From positions 1-11,036 of the forward strand of contig JBGVKV010000023.1 in the NCBI GenBank assembly GCA_045123975.1: 11,036 nucleotides of DNA. Direction: 5' to 3'. Numbering within the stretch: position 1 is the stretch's first letter; each line of letters begins with the position of its first letter. This DNA comes from SIG701 sp045123975 (GTDB lineage: Bacteria > Bacillota > Clostridia > Oscillospirales > CAG-272). The notes below the pieces were generated by a model, which was not told the DNA's origin, ran no database searches, and was given only the letters and a program-made list of their open reading frames with translations. Both the position numbers and the translations under genes were made by a program. Shown here piece by piece: positions 1 to 7,398 of this stretch.

Positions 1-896
1 GCGTGACACAGAGCCACGTAGCGGTCAACCAGGGTCTCCAGAAGATCCGCCATCTCGTCTTGCAGCTCGACCTGACGCTTGTTGCACGCCTGCCAGGCCT
101 CACGGCTGATAATGGGGAAGGCGGTCTGATATTTGATCCCCGCCGCCGTCTCCACGGTGGACAGGAAGGTCTCGCGGACCAGGAAATCCAGCTCGCTTTG
201 CATATAGGGGAGGGCGACGCCCAGGGCGATGGCCAGCTCCTCGGCGGTCTCGGGGGTGTCGTAGACCTCCAGGAAAACATTCTGGTACAGGGGGTGGTTC
301 AGAATGCGCCAGGGCTGACCGAAGGCACCAAAGGAGGAGCAATTGTTGACAAACTCGATCTCCTCGGGCTTGTAGCTTCTGATTCCGAATTCTCTTGCCA
401 TATTCATTCCTTCTTTCATATGTTTTCGAGCGCGGTGAAGCCTCGCCAGCACCGTCCCGCGGGGGATGCCCAGCTGGTCGGCAATATCCTGCACCGAGCG
501 ATCCTCGATGTAGTGCGCCACCAGCACGCGGCGGTAGTCCTCGCGGATGAAGGCCAGCTCCCGGCGGAGGGCGTTCAGCCGCTCGGGGTCTGTGCCGTCG
601 TCCTCGTCTATGATCCCCGGCTCGGCGGGCAGCTCATCTCCGGATATGAGCTGACTTCGTTTGTTCTTGGCATCTGCCCAACGGCTGTACCGATTGCGGG
701 CGATGCGCCAGACCCAACCCGCGAAATTTGCGGGAGCCGTCCCCTTACGCAGGGCGGCCATGATCTCGCAGGTGATCTCGGAGGCCAGATCCTCGGCCTC
801 GGTGGGGTCGCCGCACTTGCGCAGGCAGAAGTAGAACACCTTCTCCATGTAATCGGCGGCGTACTGCTCCATGAGGGCTTCGGGGGTGGAATTCAT
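1..896 (-). CDS. ECF-like sigma-70 family RNA polymerase sigma factor with C-terminal extension (3' end outside window)
   Basis: The frame begins at ATG 896, which has an AAAGGAG ribosome binding site (903-909), and stays open for 298 codons to the window edge, so the C-terminus is missing. Residues ~10-82 look like sigma region 2 (DPTEAEDLASEI, then FAGWVWRIARNRYSRW, the -10 recognition and core-binding segment). Residues ~106-160 look like region 4 with a helix-turn-helix (YIEDRSVQDIADQLGIPRGT, then ARLHRARKHM). ECF sigma factors normally end near here, at about 160-190 residues. This one continues in frame through KEGMNMAREFGIRSYKPEEI for at least 138 more residues, including a possible winged-helix stretch (~205-250, ETAEELAIALG). 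An internal GAAGGA before ATG codons near residue 164 could allow a separate start, but the frame is unbroken. The protein would direct core polymerase to a specific promoter set. The extension may sense a signal or act as a built-in anti-sigma (inference). No anti-sigma gene is visible. Confidence 0.88.
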   Translation of the reverse strand, partial: MNSTPEALMEQYAADYMEKVFYFCLRKCGDPTEAEDLASEITCEIMAALRKGTAPANFAGWVWRIARNRYSRWADAKNKRSQLISGDELPAEPGIIDEDDGTDPERLNALRRELAFIREDYRRVLVAHYIEDRSVQDIADQLGIPRGTVLARLHRARKHMKEGMNMAREFGIRSYKPEEIEFVNNCSSFGAFGQPWRILNHPLYQNVFLEVYDTPETAEELAIALGVALPYMQSELDFLVRETFLSTVETAAGIKYQTAFPIISREAWQACNKRQVELQDEMADLLETLVDRYVALCH

Positions 897-989
897 GACG
901 GACTCCTTTCAAGAAATGGGTACTTGGGCGGCGGGGCTTTCGCGCTCCACTCATATAGTGTCGGGAATGCGGATATGATTGCGATCTCC

Positions 990-1027
990 GAAAAGAAAAA
1001 TTTACCCCAACCGAAGGTCGGGGTAAA
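990..1027 (-). terminator. Intrinsic terminator of the thiamine diphosphokinase gene
   Basis: Read on the minus strand, a 12-bp stem (TTTACCCCGACC / GGTTGGGGTAAA, one mismatch) with a TTC loop is followed by TTTTTCTTTT. It lies 41 bases past the thiN stop codon and before the sigma factor gene, so the two genes are probably separate transcription units. Confidence 0.85.
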
Positions 1028-1067
1028 AGCAAACTGACGCCATAATTCCTGTGAGCGAGACGGAAGC

Positions 1068-1694
1068 TCACGCATCCCGCGACTCGATGATGAACACCCC
1101 GCCCTTTTTCACCGATATGAACGCCACGTTCCCCGTGATCTCGTTGGAGACGGCGAACTGGTGGGAGCGGCGGAGGGTGGCCTTCTTCAAGGGGTACTTG
1201 CACCCCTCGATATCCACCCCCTTGACCACCTCGTCGGCGGCGATGAGGGAGAGATACTTGTAGGGACTGCGGGCGATGAGGGTGGAGGTGGACTTCATGT
1301 AGCGTGCGCGGTTCTGGCCGTCGGTGACGGTGCAGTAGACTCCGCGGGTATTCAGATCCTCTAAGATGGCCAGAGTAGACAGGGTGTGATCCAGCCGCCC
1401 CGACAGGCCTCCGATGATGATGATCTCGTCCGCTCCCCGCTCCAGGGCGATCTCCACCGCTAGCTGGGTGTCGGTGTAGTCCTTCTCGGCGGGGACCCGT
1501 TGGATCTCCATCCCCTCGTCCCCGGGGACCGAGCCGATGGAGTCGAAATCCCCCAGGAGCAGATCGATGCGCTCCCCCAGAGCCTTGGCGGTATGGTAGC
1601 CCTGATCGGCGGCGATGCAGAGATCGTCGGCCTTGGGGTGCTCGGTAATGGATTCGGTGCGGACGGCGCCGCCGGTGTAAATGAATGCGCGCAT
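1068..1694 (-). CDS. thiN: Thiamine diphosphokinase (thiamine pyrophosphokinase)
   Basis: This 208-residue cytosolic enzyme transfers pyrophosphate from ATP to thiamine to make thiamine diphosphate (EC 2.7.6.2), the last step of cofactor formation or salvage. Family motifs are clear: AADQG (28-32), GDFDS (48-52), EKDYTDTQLA (70-79), and GGLSGRLDHT (95-104), which carry the nucleotide- and metal-binding acidic residues. The C-terminal beta domain that binds thiamine follows, with SHQFAVSNEITGN at ~176-188. The length is normal for bacterial TPK. I chose ATG 1694 because AAGGAGG (1700-1706) sits just upstream and the protein then opens with the expected beta strand MRAFIYTGG. A longer frame back to 1853 runs through a terminator hairpin and adds non-family sequence. 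In many Firmicutes thiN follows rpe/rsgA; here it stands alone between two terminators. No TPP riboswitch is visible upstream. Confidence 0.94.
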   Translation of the reverse strand: MRAFIYTGGAVRTESITEHPKADDLCIAADQGYHTAKALGERIDLLLGDFDSIGSVPGDEGMEIQRVPAEKDYTDTQLAVEIALERGADEIIIIGGLSGRLDHTLSTLAILEDLNTRGVYCTVTDGQNRARYMKSTSTLIARSPYKYLSLIAADEVVKGVDIEGCKYPLKKATLRRSHQFAVSNEITGNVAFISVKKGGVFIIESRDA

Positions 1695-1735
1695 GGGGGC
1701 CTCCTTGGGAACAGAATCAACGCCAAAAAAGGCGT

Positions 1736-1771
1736 ATAAAAAGCAAAATCCCCAAGGCTTTCGCCTTGGGG
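1736..1771 (-). terminator. Strong intrinsic terminator closing the solute-binding/GH/FAD operon
   Basis: On the minus strand, a perfect 9-bp stem CCCCAAGGC / GCCTTGGGG with a GAAA tetraloop is followed by ATTTTGCTTTTTAT. It lies ~100 bases downstream of the FAD oxidoreductase stop and just before thiN. A smaller ACGCC/GGCGT hairpin (1720-1735) follows. The distance from the stop leaves a ~100-base 3' UTR. Confidence 0.8.
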
Positions 1772-1870
1772 GTATTTGGCGGAGGGTGTGAAACGTAAAA
1801 CGACTCATTCGAATCATTAATATTCTACAATTCTGACCCAAACCCCAAGACAAGCTGTATAAGGGAACCT

Positions 1871-3109
1871 CTAATCTTGAATTGAATCATTAGTCAGCAC
1901 CAAATTCAGCCTCACATCCCGAATGTCTACACGATCTCGAATTGCCTTTGCAATGTAATATCCTGCGTTTTCTCCCATTTGTGCACAGTTTCCCGTGACG
2001 CGGTAAGATGCCATTGCTTCTCGAGAACCTGAAATACATCTGCCTGCCACAACGATTCCGTCATATCCCTTCGGAATCAAAGCTCGCATCGGGATGTCAT
2101 AAGGTTTTACATTGAAACATTTTTGCCCCTTATTGGCTTTCGTATGAAAATCTACGTTAAATGTTACACGAGCCACGGGATCGTGAAACCGTGATCCATT
2201 TAATATATCGTCAAGCGTCATATAGTATTCGCCGATGATCCGTCTGGATTCTCTGACTCCCAGCATGGCGGACGATGTAATTAACTCCAGATCATGAAAT
2301 TCTTCATCGTATGCTTTCAAAAATTCAAAAGCGTCGATGATCTGCGCTCTGCCCTCCATGGTTGCCTCCGTTAGGGCTTTGGCACACAAGGGATCATAAT
2401 CATACATATGTGTAAATTGGACGACGCCAAAATGGGAGTGAGGCACGGGGATCAGGTACGGAACTTTGAAAGGGATCTGCTTGCCGGCTTTCTCGTAGGC
2501 CGCCCCCAATTTTTCATAGAGCATCAAGCCGTTTCTGTATTTTTCGGGGATGTTGCCGACCAAAAACATTAAGGTCATTGCCTGGCAGGCGGTGTAATCC
2601 CCGTTTTCACCCAATTCAAACGAACAGCCCGCATTGGCCGCCACGTTTCCGTCTCCCGTACAGTCCACGATCATTTTTGCCATGACAGCGAAACGTCCAC
2701 TGATATTTTCTGCAATGATCCCATAAACTCTTTTTTGTTCGACCAGCGTTCGAGAATACGTTGTATTATATAAAACCTCCACATTGGCTTCCTGCATTTT
2801 TCGTTCCAGAATTCTCTTCATATACTCGTAATTAAAACTCATATTGCCAAAGCCGCCAAACTGATTGCGTTCCTTCAATTCTGAAACAAGCTCACCGACG
2901 ATGCCGGTCTTATTCTTGAAATCAAACAGCGGATTCATAAAGCCCGTTGTCCAGCTGCCGCCCAGACAGTTGTATCTGTCCAGGATGAGCGTTTTCATAC
3001 CACTGCGCCCCAGTGCGATCGCAGCGCCGCATCCGGCCGGCCCGGCTCCAACAACTACCGCATCATAATACCCTTGAATAGGTGTTTCTAACGATTCATG
3101 AATCATCAT
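1871..3109 (-). CDS. FAD-dependent oxidoreductase (FAD_oxidored / PF12831-like)
   Basis: This 412-residue flavoprotein has an N-terminal Rossmann dinucleotide-binding fold: AVVVGAGPAGCGAA at 17-30, then the ribose-binding acid in LILDRYNCLGGS at 41-52. Further FAD contacts resemble the family: VDCTGDGNVAANAG (148-161), LGVRESRRIIGEY (283-295), and the C-terminal GIVVAGRCIS...GENAG block (351-382). There is no signal peptide or membrane segment, so it should be cytosolic. ATG 3109 has GGAGGAAG (3111-3118) upstream; the second ATG at 3106 is an alternative. It is the last gene of the cluster, 96 bases after the GH-like lipoprotein, with a strong hairpin between. Members of this broad family occur in polysaccharide-use loci, but their substrates are mostly unproven. 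Here oxidation of a sugar or glycoside released by the neighbouring lipoprotein is an inference. The fold assignment is secure; the substrate is unknown. Confidence 0.88.
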   Translation of the reverse strand: MMIHESLETPIQGYYDAVVVGAGPAGCGAAIALGRSGMKTLILDRYNCLGGSWTTGFMNPLFDFKNKTGIVGELVSELKERNQFGGFGNMSFNYEYMKRILERKMQEANVEVLYNTTYSRTLVEQKRVYGIIAENISGRFAVMAKMIVDCTGDGNVAANAGCSFELGENGDYTACQAMTLMFLVGNIPEKYRNGLMLYEKLGAAYEKAGKQIPFKVPYLIPVPHSHFGVVQFTHMYDYDPLCAKALTEATMEGRAQIIDAFEFLKAYDEEFHDLELITSSAMLGVRESRRIIGEYYMTLDDILNGSRFHDPVARVTFNVDFHTKANKGQKCFNVKPYDIPMRALIPKGYDGIVVAGRCISGSREAMASYRVTGNCAQMGENAGYYIAKAIRDRVDIRDVRLNLVLTNDSIQD

Positions 3110-3154
3110 GCTTCCTCCGTGTACGAGATGTTTTAGTTGGATTTTCTCAAATAA

Positions 3155-3195
3155 CCGATTATGGCAGGCAAATGATCTCCGCCTGCCATGATCGG
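3155..3195 (-). other. Intercistronic stem-loop between GH-like lipoprotein and FAD oxidoreductase genes
   Basis: A 15-bp stem (CCGATTATGGCAGGC with GCCTGCCATGATCGG, one G.U wobble) encloses an 11-base loop, 11 bases past the upstream stop codon. On the minus strand it is followed by TTATTTGAG, not a real U-tract. It therefore fits an mRNA-stabilising or partial-attenuation hairpin better than a full terminator. Confidence 0.65.
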
Positions 3196-3205
3196 TATGA
3201 AGGGT

Positions 3206-5590
3206 TTAGGACTCCGATAATTGTCCCTTGTATTTTTTGATCAACTCACGCATCAGATCGTAATAGAACGTGCCGTATATCCGGGACGGCTCCAGATCTC
3301 GTGAATCCTCGGGAGAATGTTGTTCTGTTTTTGACCATTCATTCCAGGTTGTCAAAAGAACCATACCCGCGCCCATATCCATAGCGCGTTGGAACTGCTT
3401 CTTAAAGGTCGCGCCATCATTTCGGTACGAAGCCGGCACGCCGGTTCCCTCCTCCGCCGGATTTCTTCCGCGCGTGGCAGCCGAAACCGTCATACACTCC
3501 ACCCGCTCGTTTAATACGGTATACGTTTGTGTCTGGCGTTCCTCCCAGCTCCAAAATCCTCGCGATTGCATGGTATCCGCGTTAAATAGCGAGGATTGCT
3601 GTCCGACATATCCCGTCATCCAACGCACAGTAAAGCGATCATCCGTCCAGCGTGGCCTTGCACCATATTGATTGGGTGTTGCGCCGTAGCAGATCAACAA
3701 GGGCTTTCCTTCGTAGAAAAAATATTGATCCGCATATTTTTCTACGTAATCACGGTATACCTGATCCACCTTTTTTTGATGATTTCCATTATCGACGCTA
3801 TCAATACCGTTATGTCCGGGACCTACAAAAATACAGATCTTCGGAGCGCCCTCGATCTGCGACCAGATCTCGAACATCAGATCCGTCGCCGTCTCGATCA
3901 TACGGAAATCCTCACGAGACGTACCCATGGTTTCGAGATCGTAATCCGTATTATTCGACCAATCCACGAAAACAAAATCCACGCCCGCGTCACGGAGCTG
4001 AATCGCGTGTCTGCGCAAAACATCGGGATCGTTGGATACGTACTCGCCTGTTAACGGAACGTCCCACGTGCCGTTTACCCAATCTCGAGAAGGTCGATGC
4101 CATGTTGAATAAGCAATACCGACCAATCGCTCATCGTACGGAGTCGGCTCAAAAAGCCCCACGCCTGTTTGGTCGCATGCAACGTCCTCATAATTGTAAA
4201 CGACCGTTTGATACAATTCATATAACTCGTCCATTTGATTGATTCGCTCCTTAGTTAAAGCGTTCTTACCCGCGTATATGTAGGCGCCTCCTTTGGTATT
4301 CTTTACTGTATATCCCATCCAGCGAAGAATAAAGTCTGCTGCCAATAGAATGGTATCCCCCTGCTTTACTACCGTAGGAAATGCGTAGGAATGACCATTC
4401 AGATCCATGCCTGCAGTTCCAACGTGAAATGTTAAGCGGAGATCGTCGTAAGCAAGCGCTACGGTGTCACCATTCTCTTCGTATTCAAACCCGATCATCG
4501 CAGCCACGGCTTTGGCATCGACCCAGATGGAATCATCCTCAAAATGGATCGGGGCATTCGTTTGAAATTGCTTTTTATCCTGCAAAAAATATCGGTAGCC
4601 CTCTCGCAATTCAGTCAAAGTGTCCTTGGGTTCATACGGCAGTACAGTACCGCTATCCTCCAAATACATGGAAACAATAGACGAATCACAATAGTGGGAC
4701 ATCACACGGAAATATCCCAGGCTATCACCGTGGGCAAACAGCTCCAGGTTAGCGGTCACGACTTCCGTTCCGTCAACCGTCAGTACACGCAACCGATCAT
4801 CAGCTTCATGAAATTCAACCGTTGCAACGGTGGTTCCGTCTGCCTTGACGGTAATCGTCGTACCGTCGTCGATCATTTCAGCCCGTACACCCTTTTCGGC
4901 ATCAAACGAAAAGTTTGATCCAACAACCTTGGTCAGCCGCTCTTTTGCACCGCTTGACATATCGTTCACAATCACGTGTACGGAGTTTCCTGCAAAAGCA
5001 AACCATACGCCACTATTGATGTATAGATTCGTAGAACCAATCACACGGGCGCCTACCATGATGGTGTGAGACGGTTCTGTTCCCGTTCGGTTGCATATGG
5101 TGGTCTCGGCTTTATAGGGACGCAGAAGCTGCTCGTTAAATCCCACGCAGTTCCACATATCATCCGCAGAAACAATACCTGTCTCATCCATCGAAGATGT
5201 CGCGCCCTTTAAGGTCGTAAAAACCAGAGCTTCATTGCTTAAAAGATCAGCGTAGGTGTACTCGTTAAAACGGTAGTCTAAAATAATCTGTTGATTTTCG
5301 CCCGGAAGAAGCTCCGCAAGGCCGATATCCTCAAAAGCAGGACACTCAACATCCGGCCAGGGTTCCTCAGTCTCCGGTTCTGTCGTTTCGGTTTCGTGAT
5401 CAGTCGTTATTTCTGTGGGATCGGATACGGTCTCATGATCATATGTTATGCTTTCGAAGCCCGTGTCCGCCACATCCGTATCGCCTGTGCTCGGATCAAC
5501 CGCGGGATTCATACAAGCTACAGAACCCATAAGTATGCCGACAGTAACGATCAAACACAAAAACGATTTCATCTGGTTGCGATAAGTCAT
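3206..5590 (-). CDS. Multidomain surface lipoprotein with GH99/GH71-like C-terminal domain
   Basis: The 794-residue protein starts at ATG 5590, which has a perfect AGGAGGAAAT box (5591-5600). A signal peptide (hydrophobic ~9-24) ends at a lipobox-like SVAC, so Cys26 is the likely lipidated residue. An acidic Thr/Glu/Pro-rich tether (~50-80, DHETETTEPETEEP) follows. Residues ~100-310 are beta-rich and resemble a concanavalin/LamG-type sandwich (FSFDAEKGVRAEMIDDGTTI). Residues ~340-440 resemble the copper-amine-oxidase N-terminal-like repeat (SIWVDAKAVAAMIGFEYEEN, then LLAADFILRWMGYTV). Residues ~485-790 resemble glycoside hydrolase 71/99 or WbsX-type domains: AGVDFVFVDWSNN (535-547) and LLTTWNEW (745-752), with Asp543 and Glu751 as candidate catalytic acids. 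It probably binds and trims a glycan outside the membrane beside the solute-binding protein. The substrate is unknown. The domain calls are by eye; the C-terminal one is the most secure. Confidence 0.8.
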   Translation of the reverse strand: MTYRNQMKSFLCLIVTVGILMGSVACMNPAVDPSTGDTDVADTGFESITYDHETVSDPTEITTDHETETTEPETEEPWPDVECPAFEDIGLAELLPGENQQIILDYRFNEYTYADLLSNEALVFTTLKGATSSMDETGIVSADDMWNCVGFNEQLLRPYKAETTICNRTGTEPSHTIMVGARVIGSTNLYINSGVWFAFAGNSVHVIVNDMSSGAKERLTKVVGSNFSFDAEKGVRAEMIDDGTTITVKADGTTVATVEFHEADDRLRVLTVDGTEVVTANLELFAHGDSLGYFRVMSHYCDSSIVSMYLEDSGTVLPYEPKDTLTELREGYRYFLQDKKQFQTNAPIHFEDDSIWVDAKAVAAMIGFEYEENGDTVALAYDDLRLTFHVGTAGMDLNGHSYAFPTVVKQGDTILLAADFILRWMGYTVKNTKGGAYIYAGKNALTKERINQMDELYELYQTVVYNYEDVACDQTGVGLFEPTPYDERLVGIAYSTWHRPSRDWVNGTWDVPLTGEYVSNDPDVLRRHAIQLRDAGVDFVFVDWSNNTDYDLETMGTSREDFRMIETATDLMFEIWSQIEGAPKICIFVGPGHNGIDSVDNGNHQKKVDQVYRDYVEKYADQYFFYEGKPLLICYGATPNQYGARPRWTDDRFTVRWMTGYVGQQSSLFNADTMQSRGFWSWEERQTQTYTVLNERVECMTVSAATRGRNPAEEGTGVPASYRNDGATFKKQFQRAMDMGAGMVLLTTWNEWSKTEQHSPEDSRDLEPSRIYGTFYYDLMRELIKKYKGQLSES

Positions 5591-5671
5591 ATTTCCTCCT
5601 GTGTGTACTCTTTGGGATCAGCAACGTTGGGTAAAATCCCGATCCGTTTACGGTTTATGGTCTGCCTTGAT

Positions 5672-7135
5672 TTACTCCTCGACTCCGTAGGCCTTCAAAA
5701 ACTCCGTCAGCTTGCTTTGCAGATTTCTGTCGTTACATCTGGCCAGAAAACGACCTACAGCCGATTGCTTTTTATCCAATGCTGATTGGAACATAATCGC
5801 TGCGGAATGACTGGAGGGAAAATAATGGATATAACCGAAATCAAAGGTTCGCCCATTGATGATTATGTCGACCATTTCAGCCGACTCCGGATCGGGCGCA
5901 TTCCGCGATTTGCATAGCGTCTCAATCAGCTCGTCTCGCACCATGTTATAGGAGGCGTTAGCAAGGCCCTCCAATACTGCCCCCACGAACGCTGTGTCCT
6001 GTACCGTCGTAGGAACGCAAAGCATAGCAGAACCACCGTTGACAAAGCTTTTATACTCATCCGTTGCTTGATATTTGGGCTGCGGAAGGAGTCCGTACTC
6101 ATCTTCCATGGTTTTGAAATCCGGTGAAGCCGCATTGCTTAGGGCGCCTTGCAAAAACAGACTGCGACCATCTCTGAAGACCTCAAAAGGCACGCGCGAT
6201 TTGCTGACGTCCGTTTCGTAGTAAGATTCGTTGGTTACGAACAGTTCATAGACTTTTGTGTAGATGTCCTCGATCCTTTGTGCATCGGCGTCATAATACG
6301 GCACGTTGTTTTCATCCTTTGAAAAAACACTACAACCCGTACCGTAGAAAAATGCATGAGGACTATCCAAATGCCAGCTGGTAAAGCCGTAAAAATCATG
6401 GTCCGTATCAATTTTCCCATCACCGTTCAGATCGCGCGTTTGATTCTGCGTCATTTCGATCATGTTTTGGATGGTCCATTCTCCATCCTTAGCCAGTTGA
6501 TACGGGAAAGCCATATTCTGTTCCGTCATTTTAGTCTTATTGAAAATAATGGCCTGCGTACTCAAAATACTGGAGGGAAGAACGTCTCCTCCAATCATAT
6601 ACAGCGTTTCCCCAATTTGAAATGCTTTTGTAGCGTCCTCATCCCACCAGGGCTGTTCATTGTCGAAATATTCCAGCTCGTGCAGATTCATGACATAGCC
6701 GGCCATAGCCAATCCGGACGTTCCAAAAACCATATTCAGACAAACCTGCTGATATTCGTCCAGCCCGGAGGAAACGGTATTCTGTACCTGGGCAATGACG
6801 TTTGAGGAACCATTGAGTGTATTGTACTCGATGGAAACGTTGAAACGGTTTTCAACGTACAAATCTCTTTCCAACAAGGCATCCGGCAGTATTTCTCCCG
6901 TCGATGCCGCCGGTGCAGAATCTTTGGCATTATGGTTCAAAACCGTGTACGTGTCTTTGTTGAAGTTCAAATCCGGTACTTTGTCTTGAATCCAGGCCTC
7001 GGGTTCCGTTTCATGTTCTCCGATGGAACTGCTTTCTGCATCAGGAGCTTCAGGATCCCCGCCGCCTGCGCAGGATACACAGCTCAACAACGTCGCAGCA
7101 CATAATGCCAGAACTATCCATCTTCTTTTTTTCAT
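5672..7135 (-). CDS. Extracellular solute-binding lipoprotein of an ABC carbohydrate transporter (family 1 type)
   Basis: The 487-residue protein begins at ATG 7135 with AGGAAGGAAT (7141-7150) upstream. MKKRR plus a hydrophobic run leads into LLSCVSC, giving two possible lipidation cysteines (19 or 22). A short acidic linker (~27-47, containing HETEPEAW) tethers the mature domain, like the tether of the neighbouring lipoprotein. Typical features follow: a long periplasmic-binding fold, PWWDEDATKAF (162-172), an EF-hand-like calcium loop DLNGDGKIDTDHD (235-247), and FVNGGSAMLCVP (364-375). Family 1 proteins usually deliver oligosaccharides to two permease subunits. No permease or ATPase gene lies nearby, so this protein must work with a distant transporter or act only as a surface binding protein. 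It is the first gene of the cluster, 81 bases ahead of the next. The ligand cannot be read from sequence. Confidence 0.88.
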   Translation of the reverse strand: MKKRRWIVLALCAATLLSCVSCAGGGDPEAPDAESSSIGEHETEPEAWIQDKVPDLNFNKDTYTVLNHNAKDSAPAASTGEILPDALLERDLYVENRFNVSIEYNTLNGSSNVIAQVQNTVSSGLDEYQQVCLNMVFGTSGLAMAGYVMNLHELEYFDNEQPWWDEDATKAFQIGETLYMIGGDVLPSSILSTQAIIFNKTKMTEQNMAFPYQLAKDGEWTIQNMIEMTQNQTRDLNGDGKIDTDHDFYGFTSWHLDSPHAFFYGTGCSVFSKDENNVPYYDADAQRIEDIYTKVYELFVTNESYYETDVSKSRVPFEVFRDGRSLFLQGALSNAASPDFKTMEDEYGLLPQPKYQATDEYKSFVNGGSAMLCVPTTVQDTAFVGAVLEGLANASYNMVRDELIETLCKSRNAPDPESAEMVDIIINGRTFDFGYIHYFPSSHSAAIMFQSALDKKQSAVGRFLARCNDRNLQSKLTEFLKAYGVEE

Positions 7136-7249
7136 GTGTCATTCCTTCCTTTTTCATATGTTTCGTGCCGCACTGCACAACACCGTATGCTTGGTCACTC
7201 TTGCAGAGAAGCCAATGCGATCCATGCCCAAATACAGGAGCACATGATA

Positions 7250-7258
7250 AGTATACCA
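7250..7258 (-). promoter_or_regulatory. Putative extended -10 promoter of the solute-binding operon
   Basis: The minus strand reads TGGTATACT, an extended -10 (TGN plus TATACT at 7250-7255). There is no good -35 at 17 bases (TTTTAT), which fits an activator-dependent promoter. The ATAAAAT-type half-sites sit at and upstream of the -35 position. The start would leave a leader of roughly 105-110 bases before ATG 7135. Confidence 0.5.
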
Positions 7259-7261
7259 TAT

Positions 7262-7298
7262 ATTTTATGATTATAAAATGCCCTATTTCGCATTTTAT
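7262..7298. promoter_or_regulatory. Palindromic operator candidate between divergent promoters
   Basis: Three related half-sites occur. ATTTTAT (7262-7268) and ATAAAAT (7273-7279) form an inverted repeat with a 4-base gap. ATAAAATGC (7273-7281) and GCATTTTAT (7290-7298) form a perfect 9-base inverted repeat with an 8-base gap. They lie between the two promoters and touch the -35 of the regulator gene, as expected for an AraC-family operator that also controls its own gene. Confidence 0.5.
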
Positions 7299-7299
7299 A

Positions 7300-7328
7300 T
7301 TGCATTTCCCGCAAAGTTGTGCTATAAT
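7300..7328 (+). promoter_or_regulatory. Sigma-A promoter of the AraC-family regulator gene
   Basis: TTGCAT (7300-7305) and a perfect TATAAT (7323-7328) are separated by exactly 17 bases. The predicted start near 7335 gives a ~64-base leader before ATG 7399. The -35 abuts the inverted repeat ending at 7298. Confidence 0.7.
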
Positions 7329-7398
7329 AATATGTAGGGCATCTCCGCAGCACGAACGGGCTTGTCAGTGATCTTCTTTTCAGGGAGCACCCATACAC

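Noticed and set aside
3..1037. 344-codon open frame on the plus strand
   Set aside because: It lies opposite the well-supported sigma factor in GC-rich DNA, runs through the terminator at 990-1027, and shows no domain or ribosome binding site.
1749..1870. TPP riboswitch upstream of thiN
   Set aside because: No CUGAGA or ACC-CUGAU-type core is present. The hairpin fits a terminator for the FAD oxidoreductase gene.
3270..5785. Several 100-200 codon plus-strand frames opposite the lipoprotein genes
   Set aside because: They are antisense to clearly coding frames and have no ribosome binding sites or recognisable domains.
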